A stretch of DNA of 36,427 nucleotides from Actinacidiphila cocklensis (lineage in GTDB: Bacteria > Actinomycetota > Actinomycetes > Streptomycetales > Streptomycetaceae). A program made the position numbers and the translations under genes. Below, piece after piece: positions 1 through 7,373 of the stretch; positions within the stretch are counted from its first letter, which is position 1, and each line of letters starts with the position of its first letter. A model generated the notes under the pieces. That model did no database searches. It was not told the origin of the DNA and saw nothing but the letters and a program-made list of their open reading frames with translations. The stretch spans positions 1-36,427 of the forward strand of contig NZ_CAJSLV010000100.1 in the NCBI RefSeq assembly GCF_907177275.1. Reading direction: 5' to 3'.

Positions 1-95
1 AAACGCCCGGTTACATTCCGAACCCGGAAGCTAAGCCTTTCAGCGCCGATGGTACTGCAGGGGGGACCCTGTGGGAGAGTAGGACGCCGCCGAAC
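1..95 (+). rRNA. 5S ribosomal RNA, 3' portion (5' end outside window)
   Basis: The first 95 bases match the 3' four fifths of a Streptomyces 5S rRNA as I know it, including the conserved stretch ending in the GTAGGACGCCGCC 3' strand. About 25 nt of the 5' end are missing because the window starts inside the gene. It is the last gene of an rRNA operon, and a very strong terminator follows within about 10 nt. The extent is clear at the 3' side to within a few bases. Confidence 0.95.
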
Positions 96-105
96 AATTT
101 TTGAT

Positions 106-147
106 AAAGCGTCAGCCCCCGTGCCTTGCACGGGGGCTGACGCTTTT
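106..147 (+). terminator. rRNA operon intrinsic terminator
   Basis: There is a perfect 19-bp inverted repeat (106-124 with 128-146) closed by a 3-nt loop and ending in TTTT. It sits directly behind the 5S rRNA and ends 30 nt before the first protein gene. This is the strongest hairpin in the window and would isolate the HAD gene from rRNA transcription. Confidence 0.93.
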
Positions 148-177
148 CTGCGTTCTGCCTGCCTGTACCGTGACGCT

Positions 178-825
178 GTGGCATACGACCTGGTCATCTT
201 CGACAACGACGGCGTCCTCGTGGACAGCGAGCGGATCTCCAACCGCATCCTGGCGGACTGCCTGACCGAGGCCGGGTATCCGACGACCTTCGACGACTCG
301 GTCAGGGACTTCATGGGTGCCGCCATGCACCGCGTGCACGACGTGGTCCGGGAGAGGGACGGCGGGAGCCTGCCCGAGGGGTTCGACGCGGGATATCACG
401 CGCGGGTGTTCGCCGCGTTCGAGCGGGAACTGGAGCCGGTCGAAGGCGTCGCCGTCGTCCTGGAGAAGCTGGTGGCGGACGGGGTGCCGTACTGCCTGGC
501 GTCGTCAGGGGGGCATGACCGGATCAGGGTCGCGCTGCGGAAGACCGGGCTGTACGAGCGGTTCGGGGAGGAGCGGATCTTCTCGTCGCAGGACGTGGGG
601 CGCGGGAAGCCGGCACCGGACCTGTTCCAGCACGCAGCCCGCACCATGGGCGTACCGCCCGAGCGGTGTGCCGTGGTGGAGGACAGCGCGCTCGGGGTGG
701 CGGCGGCCCGGGCGGCCGGGATGGACGTGTACGGCTACACGGCCATGACGCCGGCCGCGAAGCTCAAGGACGCCACCGCCCTCTTCGGCAGCATGGCGGA
801 GCTGCCCGACCTGCTGTTCCGCTGA
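178..825 (+). CDS. HAD superfamily hydrolase, beta-phosphoglucomutase-like
   Basis: This is a 215-aa cytosolic HAD phosphatase or phosphomutase. Motif I is FDNDGVLVDSE near residues 8-18, with Asp9 as predicted nucleophile and Asp11 as general acid/base. Motif II lies in LASSGGHDR, motif III is the Lys of RGKPAPD, and motif IV is VVEDSALGV. The order and size fit the subfamily with a helical cap inserted after motif I (beta-PGM/phosphonatase type). The open frame extends back into the 5S gene, but homology begins at the GTG at 178 (MAYDLVIF). No clear Shine-Dalgarno sequence precedes it. The substrate cannot be told from sequence. It stands alone behind the rRNA terminator. Confidence 0.85.
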   Translation: MAYDLVIFDNDGVLVDSERISNRILADCLTEAGYPTTFDDSVRDFMGAAMHRVHDVVRERDGGSLPEGFDAGYHARVFAAFERELEPVEGVAVVLEKLVADGVPYCLASSGGHDRIRVALRKTGLYERFGEERIFSSQDVGRGKPAPDLFQHAARTMGVPPERCAVVEDSALGVAAARAAGMDVYGYTAMTPAAKLKDATALFGSMAELPDLLFR

Positions 826-931
826 TCCGGAGCAGTGCCGGGCAAGGGTGCCGGGGAAATCCCGGCGCGAGGCACGATCGTGACTGCGCGCACCTACTCA
901 TCCGTAGCTTTCGCGTCTACCGTGCTCGCTT

Positions 932-2164
932 ATGGACGACGACGCTCGCCCGCAGTCCCTGCGGCACGGCCGCGCCGCCCTCGCGGTCAGCTTCTTCGCG
1001 CAGGGTGCGCTCTTCGCTTTGCTGGTGACCCGGATTCCGGCGATCCAGGACCGCTACGGGATCAGTGACGGCCTGCTGCCGGTCTTCCTGGCCGCTGTGC
1101 CGATCCTGGCGGGGCTGGGCAGCGTGGCGACGGAGCAGCTGGTCAAGCGGGTGCGGCCGAGTGTCGTGCTGCGCTGGGTGCAGCCGGTGGTCGCGCTGGT
1201 GCTGCTCGGCCTGGGGGCCGGGGACGCCATGTGGGTGGCCGCGGTGACGCTGGCGCTGTTCGGGGTGTGCGTCGGCGGGCTGGACGCGTCGATGAACATG
1301 CTCGGGGTGAGCCTCCAGCGGGAGTACGGGCGCAGCATCATGCTGGGCTTCCACGCCGCGTACAGCCTGGGCGGCATCGTCGGCGCGTCGCTGGCCTGGT
1401 CGGGGGCGCACTGGCACGTCTCGCTCGTGTCGCTGTACGGGCCGGCGGTGCTGCTGCTGATCCCGCTGACGCTGGTGGCGAGCCGCTGGTACCGGGACGC
1501 GGCCGACGGCCGGGAGACGGATGGGGACGCGGACACGAACGGGGCCGGGGCGAAGGAGTCGCAGCAGGTCGTGATGCGGCTGCTGATGCCGCTCTGCCTG
1601 GTGATGGCGTTCGCGTACATCGGCGACTCGACGGTCTCCAACTGGAGCGCGAAGTACCTCCAGGACACCCTGCACAGCTCCGAGCAGCTCTCGACGGTCC
1701 CCTACGCCGTCTACATGGTCACGACACTGCTCGGCCGCTCTGTGGGCGACTTCGGGGTACGGCGGTTCGGTGCGGTGGCCGTGGTGCGGCTGGGGACGGT
1801 CGTGGCGATGGCGGGCTTCGCGGTGGTCGCGGTGGCGCAGGGCGCGTGGGTGGGGATGCTGGGCTTCACGCTGCTCGGGTTCGGGCTGTGCGTGATCGTG
1901 CCGCAGACCTTCGCGGCGGCGGGGCGGTTGTTCCCGGGGGCGTCGGACACGGCCATCGCGCGGCTGAACGTCTTCAACTACGTGGGCTTCCTGGTGGGCT
2001 CGCCCCTGGTGGGGGCGCTGGGCGACGCGTGGAGCTACCGCGGCGCGATGCTCGTCCCGATGGTGCTGGTGGGGGCGACGCTGCATTACGCCAGGTCCTT
2101 CGGCTCCGAGCCCGCCGGGTACGGTGTCGGCCATGAGCGGCCGAGCACAGTTGATGTGGGATGA
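932..2164 (+). CDS. MFS transporter
   Basis: This 410-aa integral membrane protein has about 12 hydrophobic segments in two blocks, split by a charged, Asp/Gly-rich loop near residues 190-212. That is the layout of a major facilitator superfamily transporter. The N-terminal half contains LVTRIPAIQDRYG and a GLDASMNMLGVSLQ segment typical of the YbjJ/fucose-permease-like MFS group, which fits a proton-coupled sugar or drug carrier. The substrate is unknown. The ATG at 932 has no Shine-Dalgarno sequence, but a TACCGT -10-like hexamer at 918-923 would start RNA close to the ATG, so the mRNA may be leaderless. The 3' end overlaps the next gene by 32 nt, which suggests co-transcription. Confidence 0.85.
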   Translation: MDDDARPQSLRHGRAALAVSFFAQGALFALLVTRIPAIQDRYGISDGLLPVFLAAVPILAGLGSVATEQLVKRVRPSVVLRWVQPVVALVLLGLGAGDAMWVAAVTLALFGVCVGGLDASMNMLGVSLQREYGRSIMLGFHAAYSLGGIVGASLAWSGAHWHVSLVSLYGPAVLLLIPLTLVASRWYRDAADGRETDGDADTNGAGAKESQQVVMRLLMPLCLVMAFAYIGDSTVSNWSAKYLQDTLHSSEQLSTVPYAVYMVTTLLGRSVGDFGVRRFGAVAVVRLGTVVAMAGFAVVAVAQGAWVGMLGFTLLGFGLCVIVPQTFAAAGRLFPGASDTAIARLNVFNYVGFLVGSPLVGALGDAWSYRGAMLVPMVLVGATLHYARSFGSEPAGYGVGHERPSTVDVG

Positions 2165-3323
2165 GCGGGTCACCGGTTACGACTTCGGCCCCGGGCACCC
2201 GATGGACCCGGTGCGGCTGGTGCTCACCCGGGATCTGGTGCGGGCCTTCGGGCTCGACCCGGCGCTGCGGCTGGTGGCGGCACCGCCCGCCGGCGAGTCG
2301 ACGCTGAGGCTGGTGCACGACGCGGACTACGTGGCCGCGGTGCGGAAGGCGTCGCAGGAGCCGGCGTCCGTGGCGGCGGCGTACAGCGCGTACGCCTCGT
2401 ACGGGCTGGGGACGGAGGACAACCCGGTCTTCCCCGGGATGCACGAGGTCTCGGCGCTGATCGCCGGGCAGTCGGTGGCGGCGGCGGAGGCGGTGTGGCG
2501 CGGTGACGTGGCGCACGCGGTGAACTTCGCGGGCGGGCTGCACCATGCGATGCCGGGGTCCGCGGCGGGATTCTGCGTCTACAACGACGCGGCCCTCGCG
2601 GTGGCGCGGCTGCTGGAGCTGGGCGTGGAGCGGGTGGCGTACGTCGACGTGGACGTCCACCACGGCGACGGGGTGCAGACGGCCTTCTGGGACGACCCGC
2701 GGGTGCTGACGATCTCGCTGCACGAGCATCCGAGCAGCCTCTTCCCGCACACCGGCTGGCCGCAGGAGACCGGTGGCCCGGCAGCCGAGGGCGGGGCGGT
2801 CAACGTGGCGCTGCCGCCGGGGACGGGGGACGCGGGATGGCTGCGGGCCTTCCACTCGGTGGTGCCCGAACTGCTGTCCGCGTTCCGCCCGCAGGTGCTG
2901 GTCAGCCAGCACGGGGCCGACACGCACGTGGAGGACCCGCTGGCGCACCTGGCGGTGACGCTGGACGCCCAGCGGATGGTCGCGGAGGCCTGCCACGCGC
3001 TGGCGCACGAGCACGCGCAGGGGCGCTGGGTGGCGCTCGGCGGCGGCGGTTACGCGGTGACGGACGTGGTGCCGCGGGCCTGGACGCATCTGGTGGCGAT
3101 CGCGGCGGGTGCACCGCTGGCGCCGGAGGCGGCGGTTCCGGAGGAGTGGCGGCACGAGGTCTACGCGCGCACCAGGCGGCCTGCGCCGCTGCGGATGACC
3201 GATGGGCGCGAGCCGCGCTGGACGGGCTTCGAGGAGGCCGGCTACGACCCCGCCGACCGGCTGGACCAGGCGGTCCTGGCGACCCGGCGGGCGGTCTTCC
3301 CGCTGCACGGGCTGCTGCCGTAG
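2133..3323 (+). CDS. acuC: AcuC-type deacetylase (histone deacetylase superfamily)
   Basis: This 396-aa member of the arginase/deacetylase fold resembles class I HDACs and bacterial AcuC, zinc-dependent lysine deacetylases that in Bacillus reactivate acetyl-CoA synthetase. The active-site signatures are all present: the His pair in GGLHHAMP, the metal-binding run VDVDVHHGDG, the Asp in HGADTHVEDP, and the transition-state Tyr in GGGGYA. The length fits AcuC. Start choice is between GTG 2124 and ATG 2133; I prefer the ATG (MSGRAQL). The gene begins inside the MFS gene, so translation may be coupled. The true substrate here is inferred and could be acetylpolyamine or an acyl-CoA ligase. Confidence 0.88.
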   Translation: MSGRAQLMWDERVTGYDFGPGHPMDPVRLVLTRDLVRAFGLDPALRLVAAPPAGESTLRLVHDADYVAAVRKASQEPASVAAAYSAYASYGLGTEDNPVFPGMHEVSALIAGQSVAAAEAVWRGDVAHAVNFAGGLHHAMPGSAAGFCVYNDAALAVARLLELGVERVAYVDVDVHHGDGVQTAFWDDPRVLTISLHEHPSSLFPHTGWPQETGGPAAEGGAVNVALPPGTGDAGWLRAFHSVVPELLSAFRPQVLVSQHGADTHVEDPLAHLAVTLDAQRMVAEACHALAHEHAQGRWVALGGGGYAVTDVVPRAWTHLVAIAAGAPLAPEAAVPEEWRHEVYARTRRPAPLRMTDGREPRWTGFEEAGYDPADRLDQAVLATRRAVFPLHGLLP

Positions 3324-3434
3324 CGGGGTGCGGGGGCTGTCCGGGCGGGCAGTGTTCGGGCGGCCCGGGTACCTGTAGGGTGAATTTGGCGGTTTCCGCA
3401 CGCCGTGGGCGAGTCGGACCTTCACGATCATGGT

Positions 3435-4256
3435 GTGGTGAGTGTCGGCGCGCTGCGCGCGCATCTGGTGGCGGCCGGGCTGGCCGGGCAGGTCGCGACC
3501 CCGCGGGAGAAGAGTCTGGCGAGCTATCGGCTGTTCGCGGCGCGCGACCCGCGGCAGACGCTTGGGCTCGACCCCCGGGGCGAGTGGACGGCGGCCGATC
3601 TGCTGCGGCTGATGGCCGACCGCTGCGGGGTCTCGCCCGACCCGGAGTTGACGTCGGGTCCCGACGCGATCGACCCGGACTGTACGGTGGCGGCGCTCGA
3701 CGCGTTCGCTGAGCGGCTCGCGCGGGCTGCCCATGACCGTATTCCGGTGCTTCTGGGCACAGGACATCCACATCGTCTCCTTGGTTTCTACGCATCTTTG
3801 GCTGCGGCGCTCTCGGCGGCGGGATGTGTCGTCCTCACCCCCGCGTATGGGCGCGGCGTGGACGTGCCCACGCAGTTCGGCGTACGCCGCCATAATTTGC
3901 GGTACGTCGGAGGGGTCGCCGTGGTGCGCCCGACGGACACGGAAAGTGACGGACCGCCGGTCGAGGCGGGTGCGCACACCCATTCTCCGCTGCCCGTCAG
4001 AGTGGCTCTCGGAGCCGCCGCGGAGCAGGGCGGAATGCTGCCGGGACTGGTCGTCGGAGACCACGGATTCGTGTGCGGCGCAGGTCAGTTGGGGATCGAG
4101 GCGATCGGTCTGGCGGACTGCGACGACCCGGCCGTTTTCGTGGCCGAGGCGGAGGGCAGCGTATCGGTGGCGGTACCTGTCGACGATGCCGTCAGGTCCG
4201 ATTACTACCGGCCATTGACGCGCTACGTACTCAAGCGTGCCTGGCTGTCCCAGTAG
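3435..4256 (+). CDS. Predicted phosphatase (PF15698-type actinobacterial family)
   Basis: This is a soluble protein of about 273 aa belonging to an actinobacterial family annotated as phosphatase. Recognisable parts are the N-terminal block VATPREKSLASYRLFAARDPR, a central LLGTGHPHRLLGFY loop that looks like a nucleotide or phosphate loop, and a C-terminal LVVGDHGFVCGAGQLG block carrying Asp and His residues. I have no biochemical assignment beyond the family name. The start is probably one of two adjacent GTG codons (3435 or 3438). An upstream GTG at 3405 gives a non-conserved extension. It follows acuC on the same strand after 111 nt. Confidence 0.7.
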   Translation: MVSVGALRAHLVAAGLAGQVATPREKSLASYRLFAARDPRQTLGLDPRGEWTAADLLRLMADRCGVSPDPELTSGPDAIDPDCTVAALDAFAERLARAAHDRIPVLLGTGHPHRLLGFYASLAAALSAAGCVVLTPAYGRGVDVPTQFGVRRHNLRYVGGVAVVRPTDTESDGPPVEAGAHTHSPLPVRVALGAAAEQGGMLPGLVVGDHGFVCGAGQLGIEAIGLADCDDPAVFVAEAEGSVSVAVPVDDAVRSDYYRPLTRYVLKRAWLSQ

Positions 4257-4384
4257 TCAACCATTGGCAACTCCTCTTCCCCACTTACCTCATGCGCCCC
4301 TAATCTGTGGGGGAGCGCACGCGCCGCTTTGAGTCGCCGGAGGGGAAGCCGGTGCCCGGCGTGTGCGGAAGGTTCAGGTGTGTC

Positions 4385-4597
4385 ATGGCTACTACTGAAA
4401 CCCGACCTCTCAACGAGGTCGTTTTCCTCACCGTCGCCGAAGTGGCGGCGGTGATGCGGGTGTCGAAGATGACGGTGTACCGCCTGGTGCACAGCGGTCA
4501 TCTGCCGGCGATTCGCGTGGGCCGTTCGTTCCGGGTTCCGGAGCAGGCGGTGCACGAGTACCTGCGGGAGTCCTACGTGGGGGTGGAATCTGCCTGA
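4385..4597 (+). CDS. Small excisionase-family HTH DNA-binding protein (BldC/BdtA-like)
   Basis: This 70-aa protein is nearly all one MerR-type winged helix of the excisionase family: FLTVAEVAAVMRVSKMTVYR is the helix-turn-helix, and HLPAIRVGRSFRVPEQAVHEYL is the wing and C-terminal helix. BldC, the head-to-tail polymerising developmental regulator, has the same architecture, but the sequence is clearly not BldC itself. The position upstream of bS22 matches the S. coelicolor gene I know as bdtA (SCO3328), an assignment from memory. The ATG at 4385 follows a GGAAGG Shine-Dalgarno. The frame is open further upstream without homology. It probably acts as a transcription factor. Confidence 0.85.
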   Translation: MATTETRPLNEVVFLTVAEVAAVMRVSKMTVYRLVHSGHLPAIRVGRSFRVPEQAVHEYLRESYVGVESA

Positions 4598-4732
4598 GAA
4601 GGCCCGGACGGGCAGACGACCGTTCGCGTGGGCCTCGTTTATGTCCGTCCGCTCCGGGCGGGTAGGCTTGGCCGACGTAGGTCGTGTGGGCTCGGACGCC
4701 CCGCACCGAGTGAAACCGAAGCGAGGGTAGTC

Positions 4733-4831
4733 GTGGGCTCTGTCATCAAGAAGCGGCGTAAGCGTATGGCCAAGAAGAAGCACCGCAAGCTGCTGAAGCG
4801 GACGCGTGTCCAGCGCCGCAACAAGAAGTAA
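4733..4831 (+). CDS. Small ribosomal subunit protein bS22 (AURKAIP1/COX24-like)
   Basis: This 32-aa, extremely basic protein (GTG start, MGSVIKKRRKRMAKKKHRK...) matches the actinobacterial bS22 family. bS22 was recognised in mycobacterial ribosome structures, where it lies on the 30S subunit near the decoding centre. Lys and Arg make up more than half the residues. The GTG at 4733 is preceded by a GAGGG Shine-Dalgarno and the frame closes with TAA at 4831. The gene is short enough to be missed by gene callers. It is separated from the HTH gene by 135 nt and is followed by a hairpin terminator. Confidence 0.92.
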   Translation: MGSVIKKRRKRMAKKKHRKLLKRTRVQRRNKK

Positions 4832-4855
4832 GCGGGCGACTTTCCGCCGCACTTC

Positions 4856-4896
4856 CTGCCCTCCTCCACCGCCTCCCGGCGGCTGGGGGAGGGCAG
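4856..4896 (+). terminator. Hairpin terminator after bS22
   Basis: A 12-bp stem with one mismatch pairs 4856-4867 with 4885-4896, and a smaller CCGCC/GGCGG hairpin sits in its loop. No U tract follows, as is common in Streptomyces. It separates bS22 from the downstream SDR gene. Confidence 0.7.
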
Positions 4897-5013
4897 TGGC
4901 ATGTCCGGGCGGGGGCCGTCCTGTGTCCGTGGCGCAACGGGTGCATGTCGGGGGGCGCGCGGGGGAGGCGCAGGGGATACGGTGCGGGTATTCCCCGAGG
5001 AAGGCGCTGAACT

Positions 5014-6084
5014 GTGGGCGTGGGCAATGTGGTGCTCGTCACGGGCGCCGCGCGGCAGCTCGGCGGCAGGTTCGTCCGGCGCGTCCAGAACGACCCCCGG
5101 GTCGGCCGGGTCGTCGCCGTCGACGCGGTGCCGCCGGAGCATGACCTGGGCGGCGCGGAGTTCGTCAGGGCCGACATCCGGCAGCCGATGATCGCCAAGG
5201 TTCTGGCGCAGCACTCGGTCGACACCGTGGTGCACCTGGACGTCACCGGGACCCCGCTGGGGTCGGGCGGCCGCACCCAGGTCAAGGAGACCAACGTCAT
5301 CGGGGCCATGCAGCTGCTGGGTGCCTGCCAGAAGGCGCCGACCGTGCAGCGGCTGGTCGTGAAGTCCACCACCAGCGTCTACGGCTCCGCGCCGCGCGAC
5401 CCCGCGGTCTTCCGCGAGACGACGCCGGTCAAGTCGCTGCCCAGCGGCGGCTTCGCGAAGGACGCCGTCGAGGTCGAGGGGTACGTACGCGGCTTCGCCC
5501 GCCGCCGGCCCGACGTCGCGGTCGCGGTGCTGCGCTTCGCGAACATCCTCGGCCCCGACGCGGACACCCCGCTCGCGGAGTTCTTCGCGCTGCCGGTGCT
5601 CCCGACGGTCTTCGGCTACGACCCGCGGCTGCAGTTCGTGCACCAGGACGACGTGCTGGACGTGCTGGTCCTCGCCGCGTTCGACGCCCGCCGCGGCACG
5701 CTCAACAGCGGCACCTTCAACATCGCGGGCGACGGGGTACTGCTGCTGTCGCAGACCGCCAGGCGGCTGGGCAAGCCCACCGTGCCGGTCCTGCTGCCCG
5801 CGGTGACCTGGATCGGGCAGGTGCTGCGGACGGCCGGCGTCATGGACTTCGCGCCCGAGCAGATCCGGCTGCTCACCCACGGCCGGGTGGTGGACACCAC
5901 GCAGATGCGGGACACGCTCGGCTTCGAGCCGACGTACACGACCGCCGAGACCTTCCACGACTTCGCCCGCAGCCACGGCCCGGGGCTGCTGCCCCCGGCC
6001 CGGCTGGCCGCCGCCGTGGACAGGGTGGCGGCCGCGGTGCCGCCGCCCGCGGCCGGCGCCGCGGGGACGGGGGCGCGGCGGTGA
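5014..6084 (+). CDS. Atypical extended SDR, NAD-dependent epimerase/dehydratase family
   Basis: This 356-aa protein has an N-terminal Rossmann start (VVLVTGAARQLGGRF, residues 6-20), an Asp ending beta-2 (VVAVDAV), VDTVVHLDV, the STTSVYGSAPRD segment and a C-terminal FAPEQIRLL region. This is the extended SDR fold of nucleoside-sugar epimerases. The usual catalytic Tyr-x3-Lys is not intact: the corresponding stretch reads SLPSGGFAKDAVEVE, which keeps a Lys but has Gly where Tyr is expected. It may therefore bind NAD(P) without classical epimerase chemistry. The GTG at 5014 is set by GAGGAAGG nine bases upstream. A Pro/Ala-rich tail ends the protein. It lies just upstream of the acyltransferase gene, suggesting an operon in envelope lipid or glycan metabolism (inference). 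Confidence 0.85.
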   Translation: MGVGNVVLVTGAARQLGGRFVRRVQNDPRVGRVVAVDAVPPEHDLGGAEFVRADIRQPMIAKVLAQHSVDTVVHLDVTGTPLGSGGRTQVKETNVIGAMQLLGACQKAPTVQRLVVKSTTSVYGSAPRDPAVFRETTPVKSLPSGGFAKDAVEVEGYVRGFARRRPDVAVAVLRFANILGPDADTPLAEFFALPVLPTVFGYDPRLQFVHQDDVLDVLVLAAFDARRGTLNSGTFNIAGDGVLLLSQTARRLGKPTVPVLLPAVTWIGQVLRTAGVMDFAPEQIRLLTHGRVVDTTQMRDTLGFEPTYTTAETFHDFARSHGPGLLPPARLAAAVDRVAAAVPPPAAGAAGTGARR

Positions 6085-6152
6085 CGGGCGGCGGCACGGG
6101 CACGCAGGGTGCCGCGGATGCTTCGGGGGCCTCAGGAGAAGGAGCAGGGACC

Positions 6153-7280
6153 ATGGCCGATGCCAAGGTGATCCCGTTCGACGAGGACTCGCGCGGCCGG
6201 CGCGGCTCCGGGCGCCCCAGGCCCGCGCGCGGCCGTACGCCCGCGCCGGGCAAGGCGGCGGGCAAGACCGCGGACGGCGCGCAGCCGCCGCTGGCCGCGG
6301 TGCAGGAGGACGGGACCGTACCGCCTCCCGGCATCCCCGCGCAGGCCGCCGGCGGGCGGCCGGTCGAGCCGCCGCCCGGGCAGGACCCGCCGGGCGACCT
6401 CGCCGGTGCCCTCGGCGCCGTCGCCGACCGGGTGCTCGGCGGCGACTGGGAGCGCAAGGTCGCCTCGGGGCTGGCCTTCCTGCGCCGCCGGGTCACCGGG
6501 GACTACGAGGTCGACGAGTTCGGCTACGACGCCGAGCTGACCGACCAGGTGCTGATGTCGCTGCTGCGGCCGATGTTCGGGGCGTACTTCCGGGTCGAGG
6601 TCCGCGGGATCGAGAACATCCCCGCGGAGGGCGGTGCGCTGGTCGTCTCCAACCACTCGGGGACGCTGCCGCTCGACGGCCTGATGACCCAGGTCGCCGT
6701 CCACGACCACCACCCGGCGGGCCGCCACCTGCGGCTGCTCGCCGCGGACCTGGTCTTCATGCTGCCGCTGGTCAACGAGCTGGCCCGCAAGCTGGGCCAC
6801 ACGCTGGCGTGCGCGGAGGACGCGGAGGTCCTGCTGGAGCGCGGTGAGGTGGTCGGGGTGATGCCCGAGGGCTTCAAGGGCCTCGGCAAGCCCTTTGCCG
6901 ACCGCTACAAGCTGCAGCGCTTCGGGCGCGGGGGATTCGTCGCGACGGCGCTGAAGACGAAGGTGCCGATCGTGCCGTGCTCCGTGGTGGGGGCGGAGGA
7001 GATCTACCCGATGGTCGGGAACTCCCGCACGATGGCGCGGCTGCTGGGCGTGCCGTACTTCCCGCTGACGCCGACCTTCCCCTGGCTGGGGCCGGCGGGG
7101 CTGGTGCCGCTCCCCACGAAGTGGGTGATCCAGTTCGGCGAGCCCATCGCGACGGACGGCTACCCGCCGGAGGCGGCGGAGGACCCGATGCTGGTCTTCA
7201 ACCTGACCGACCAGGTCCGCGAGACGATCCAGCACACGCTGTACGAGCTGCTGGTGCAGCGCCGCTCCGTCTTCTTCTGA
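6153..7280 (+). CDS. Lysophospholipid acyltransferase, MGAT-like
   Basis: This 375-aa protein has a disordered, Pro/Gly/Arg-rich N-terminus (residues 1-90) followed by a glycerolipid acyltransferase domain. The acceptor block is SNHSGTLPLDGL, with His168 and Asp175 spaced as in the MGAT-like subgroup rather than the strict H-x4-D of PlsC. The phosphate-binding block MPEGFKGLGKP and the late block IVPCSVVGAEEIYP follow. It probably transfers acyl groups to a lysolipid or glycolipid at the membrane. The ATG at 6153 has a strong GGAGAAGGAG Shine-Dalgarno. The longer frame from GTG 6081 overlaps the SDR stop by four bases but lacks an RBS. It ends before a convergent terminator. Confidence 0.85.
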   Translation: MADAKVIPFDEDSRGRRGSGRPRPARGRTPAPGKAAGKTADGAQPPLAAVQEDGTVPPPGIPAQAAGGRPVEPPPGQDPPGDLAGALGAVADRVLGGDWERKVASGLAFLRRRVTGDYEVDEFGYDAELTDQVLMSLLRPMFGAYFRVEVRGIENIPAEGGALVVSNHSGTLPLDGLMTQVAVHDHHPAGRHLRLLAADLVFMLPLVNELARKLGHTLACAEDAEVLLERGEVVGVMPEGFKGLGKPFADRYKLQRFGRGGFVATALKTKVPIVPCSVVGAEEIYPMVGNSRTMARLLGVPYFPLTPTFPWLGPAGLVPLPTKWVIQFGEPIATDGYPPEAAEDPMLVFNLTDQVRETIQHTLYELLVQRRSVFF

Positions 7281-7298
7281 GGCGCGTGCCGGCGGTCG

Positions 7299-7372
7299 CG
7301 CCGGCCCCGCGCCCCTGGAAGCCGCTCCCCTTCCTGCGGAAGAGGGCTGCTCCCAGGGACGCGGGGCCGGCG
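7299..7372. terminator. Bidirectional terminator between acyltransferase and rsbN
   Basis: Arms of 20 bp (7299-7318 and 7353-7372) pair with a single C-A mismatch around a 34-nt loop. It lies between two convergent genes, so it can serve both. The right arm ends one base before the rsbN stop codon. Confidence 0.8.
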
Positions 7373-7373
7373 G

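Noticed and set aside
49..177. N-terminal extension of the HAD gene into the 5S rRNA
   Set aside because: It would translate the rRNA 3' end and the terminator hairpin. HAD homology begins at the GTG at 178.
1974..4064. A 696-codon minus-strand frame opposite acuC and the phosphatase gene
   Set aside because: The product is low-complexity Arg/His/Pro-rich and has no recognisable motif. The plus-strand genes in the same place have catalytic motifs.
4385..4597. Identification as BldC itself
   Set aside because: The fold is shared, but the recognition helix and N-terminus differ from Streptomyces BldC, and the context before bS22 fits another excisionase-type paralogue.
6081..6152. GTG at 6081 as the acyltransferase start, overlapping the SDR stop
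   Set aside because: There is no Shine-Dalgarno and the extension is Gly/Ala-rich. The ATG at 6153 has GGAGAAGGAG just upstream.
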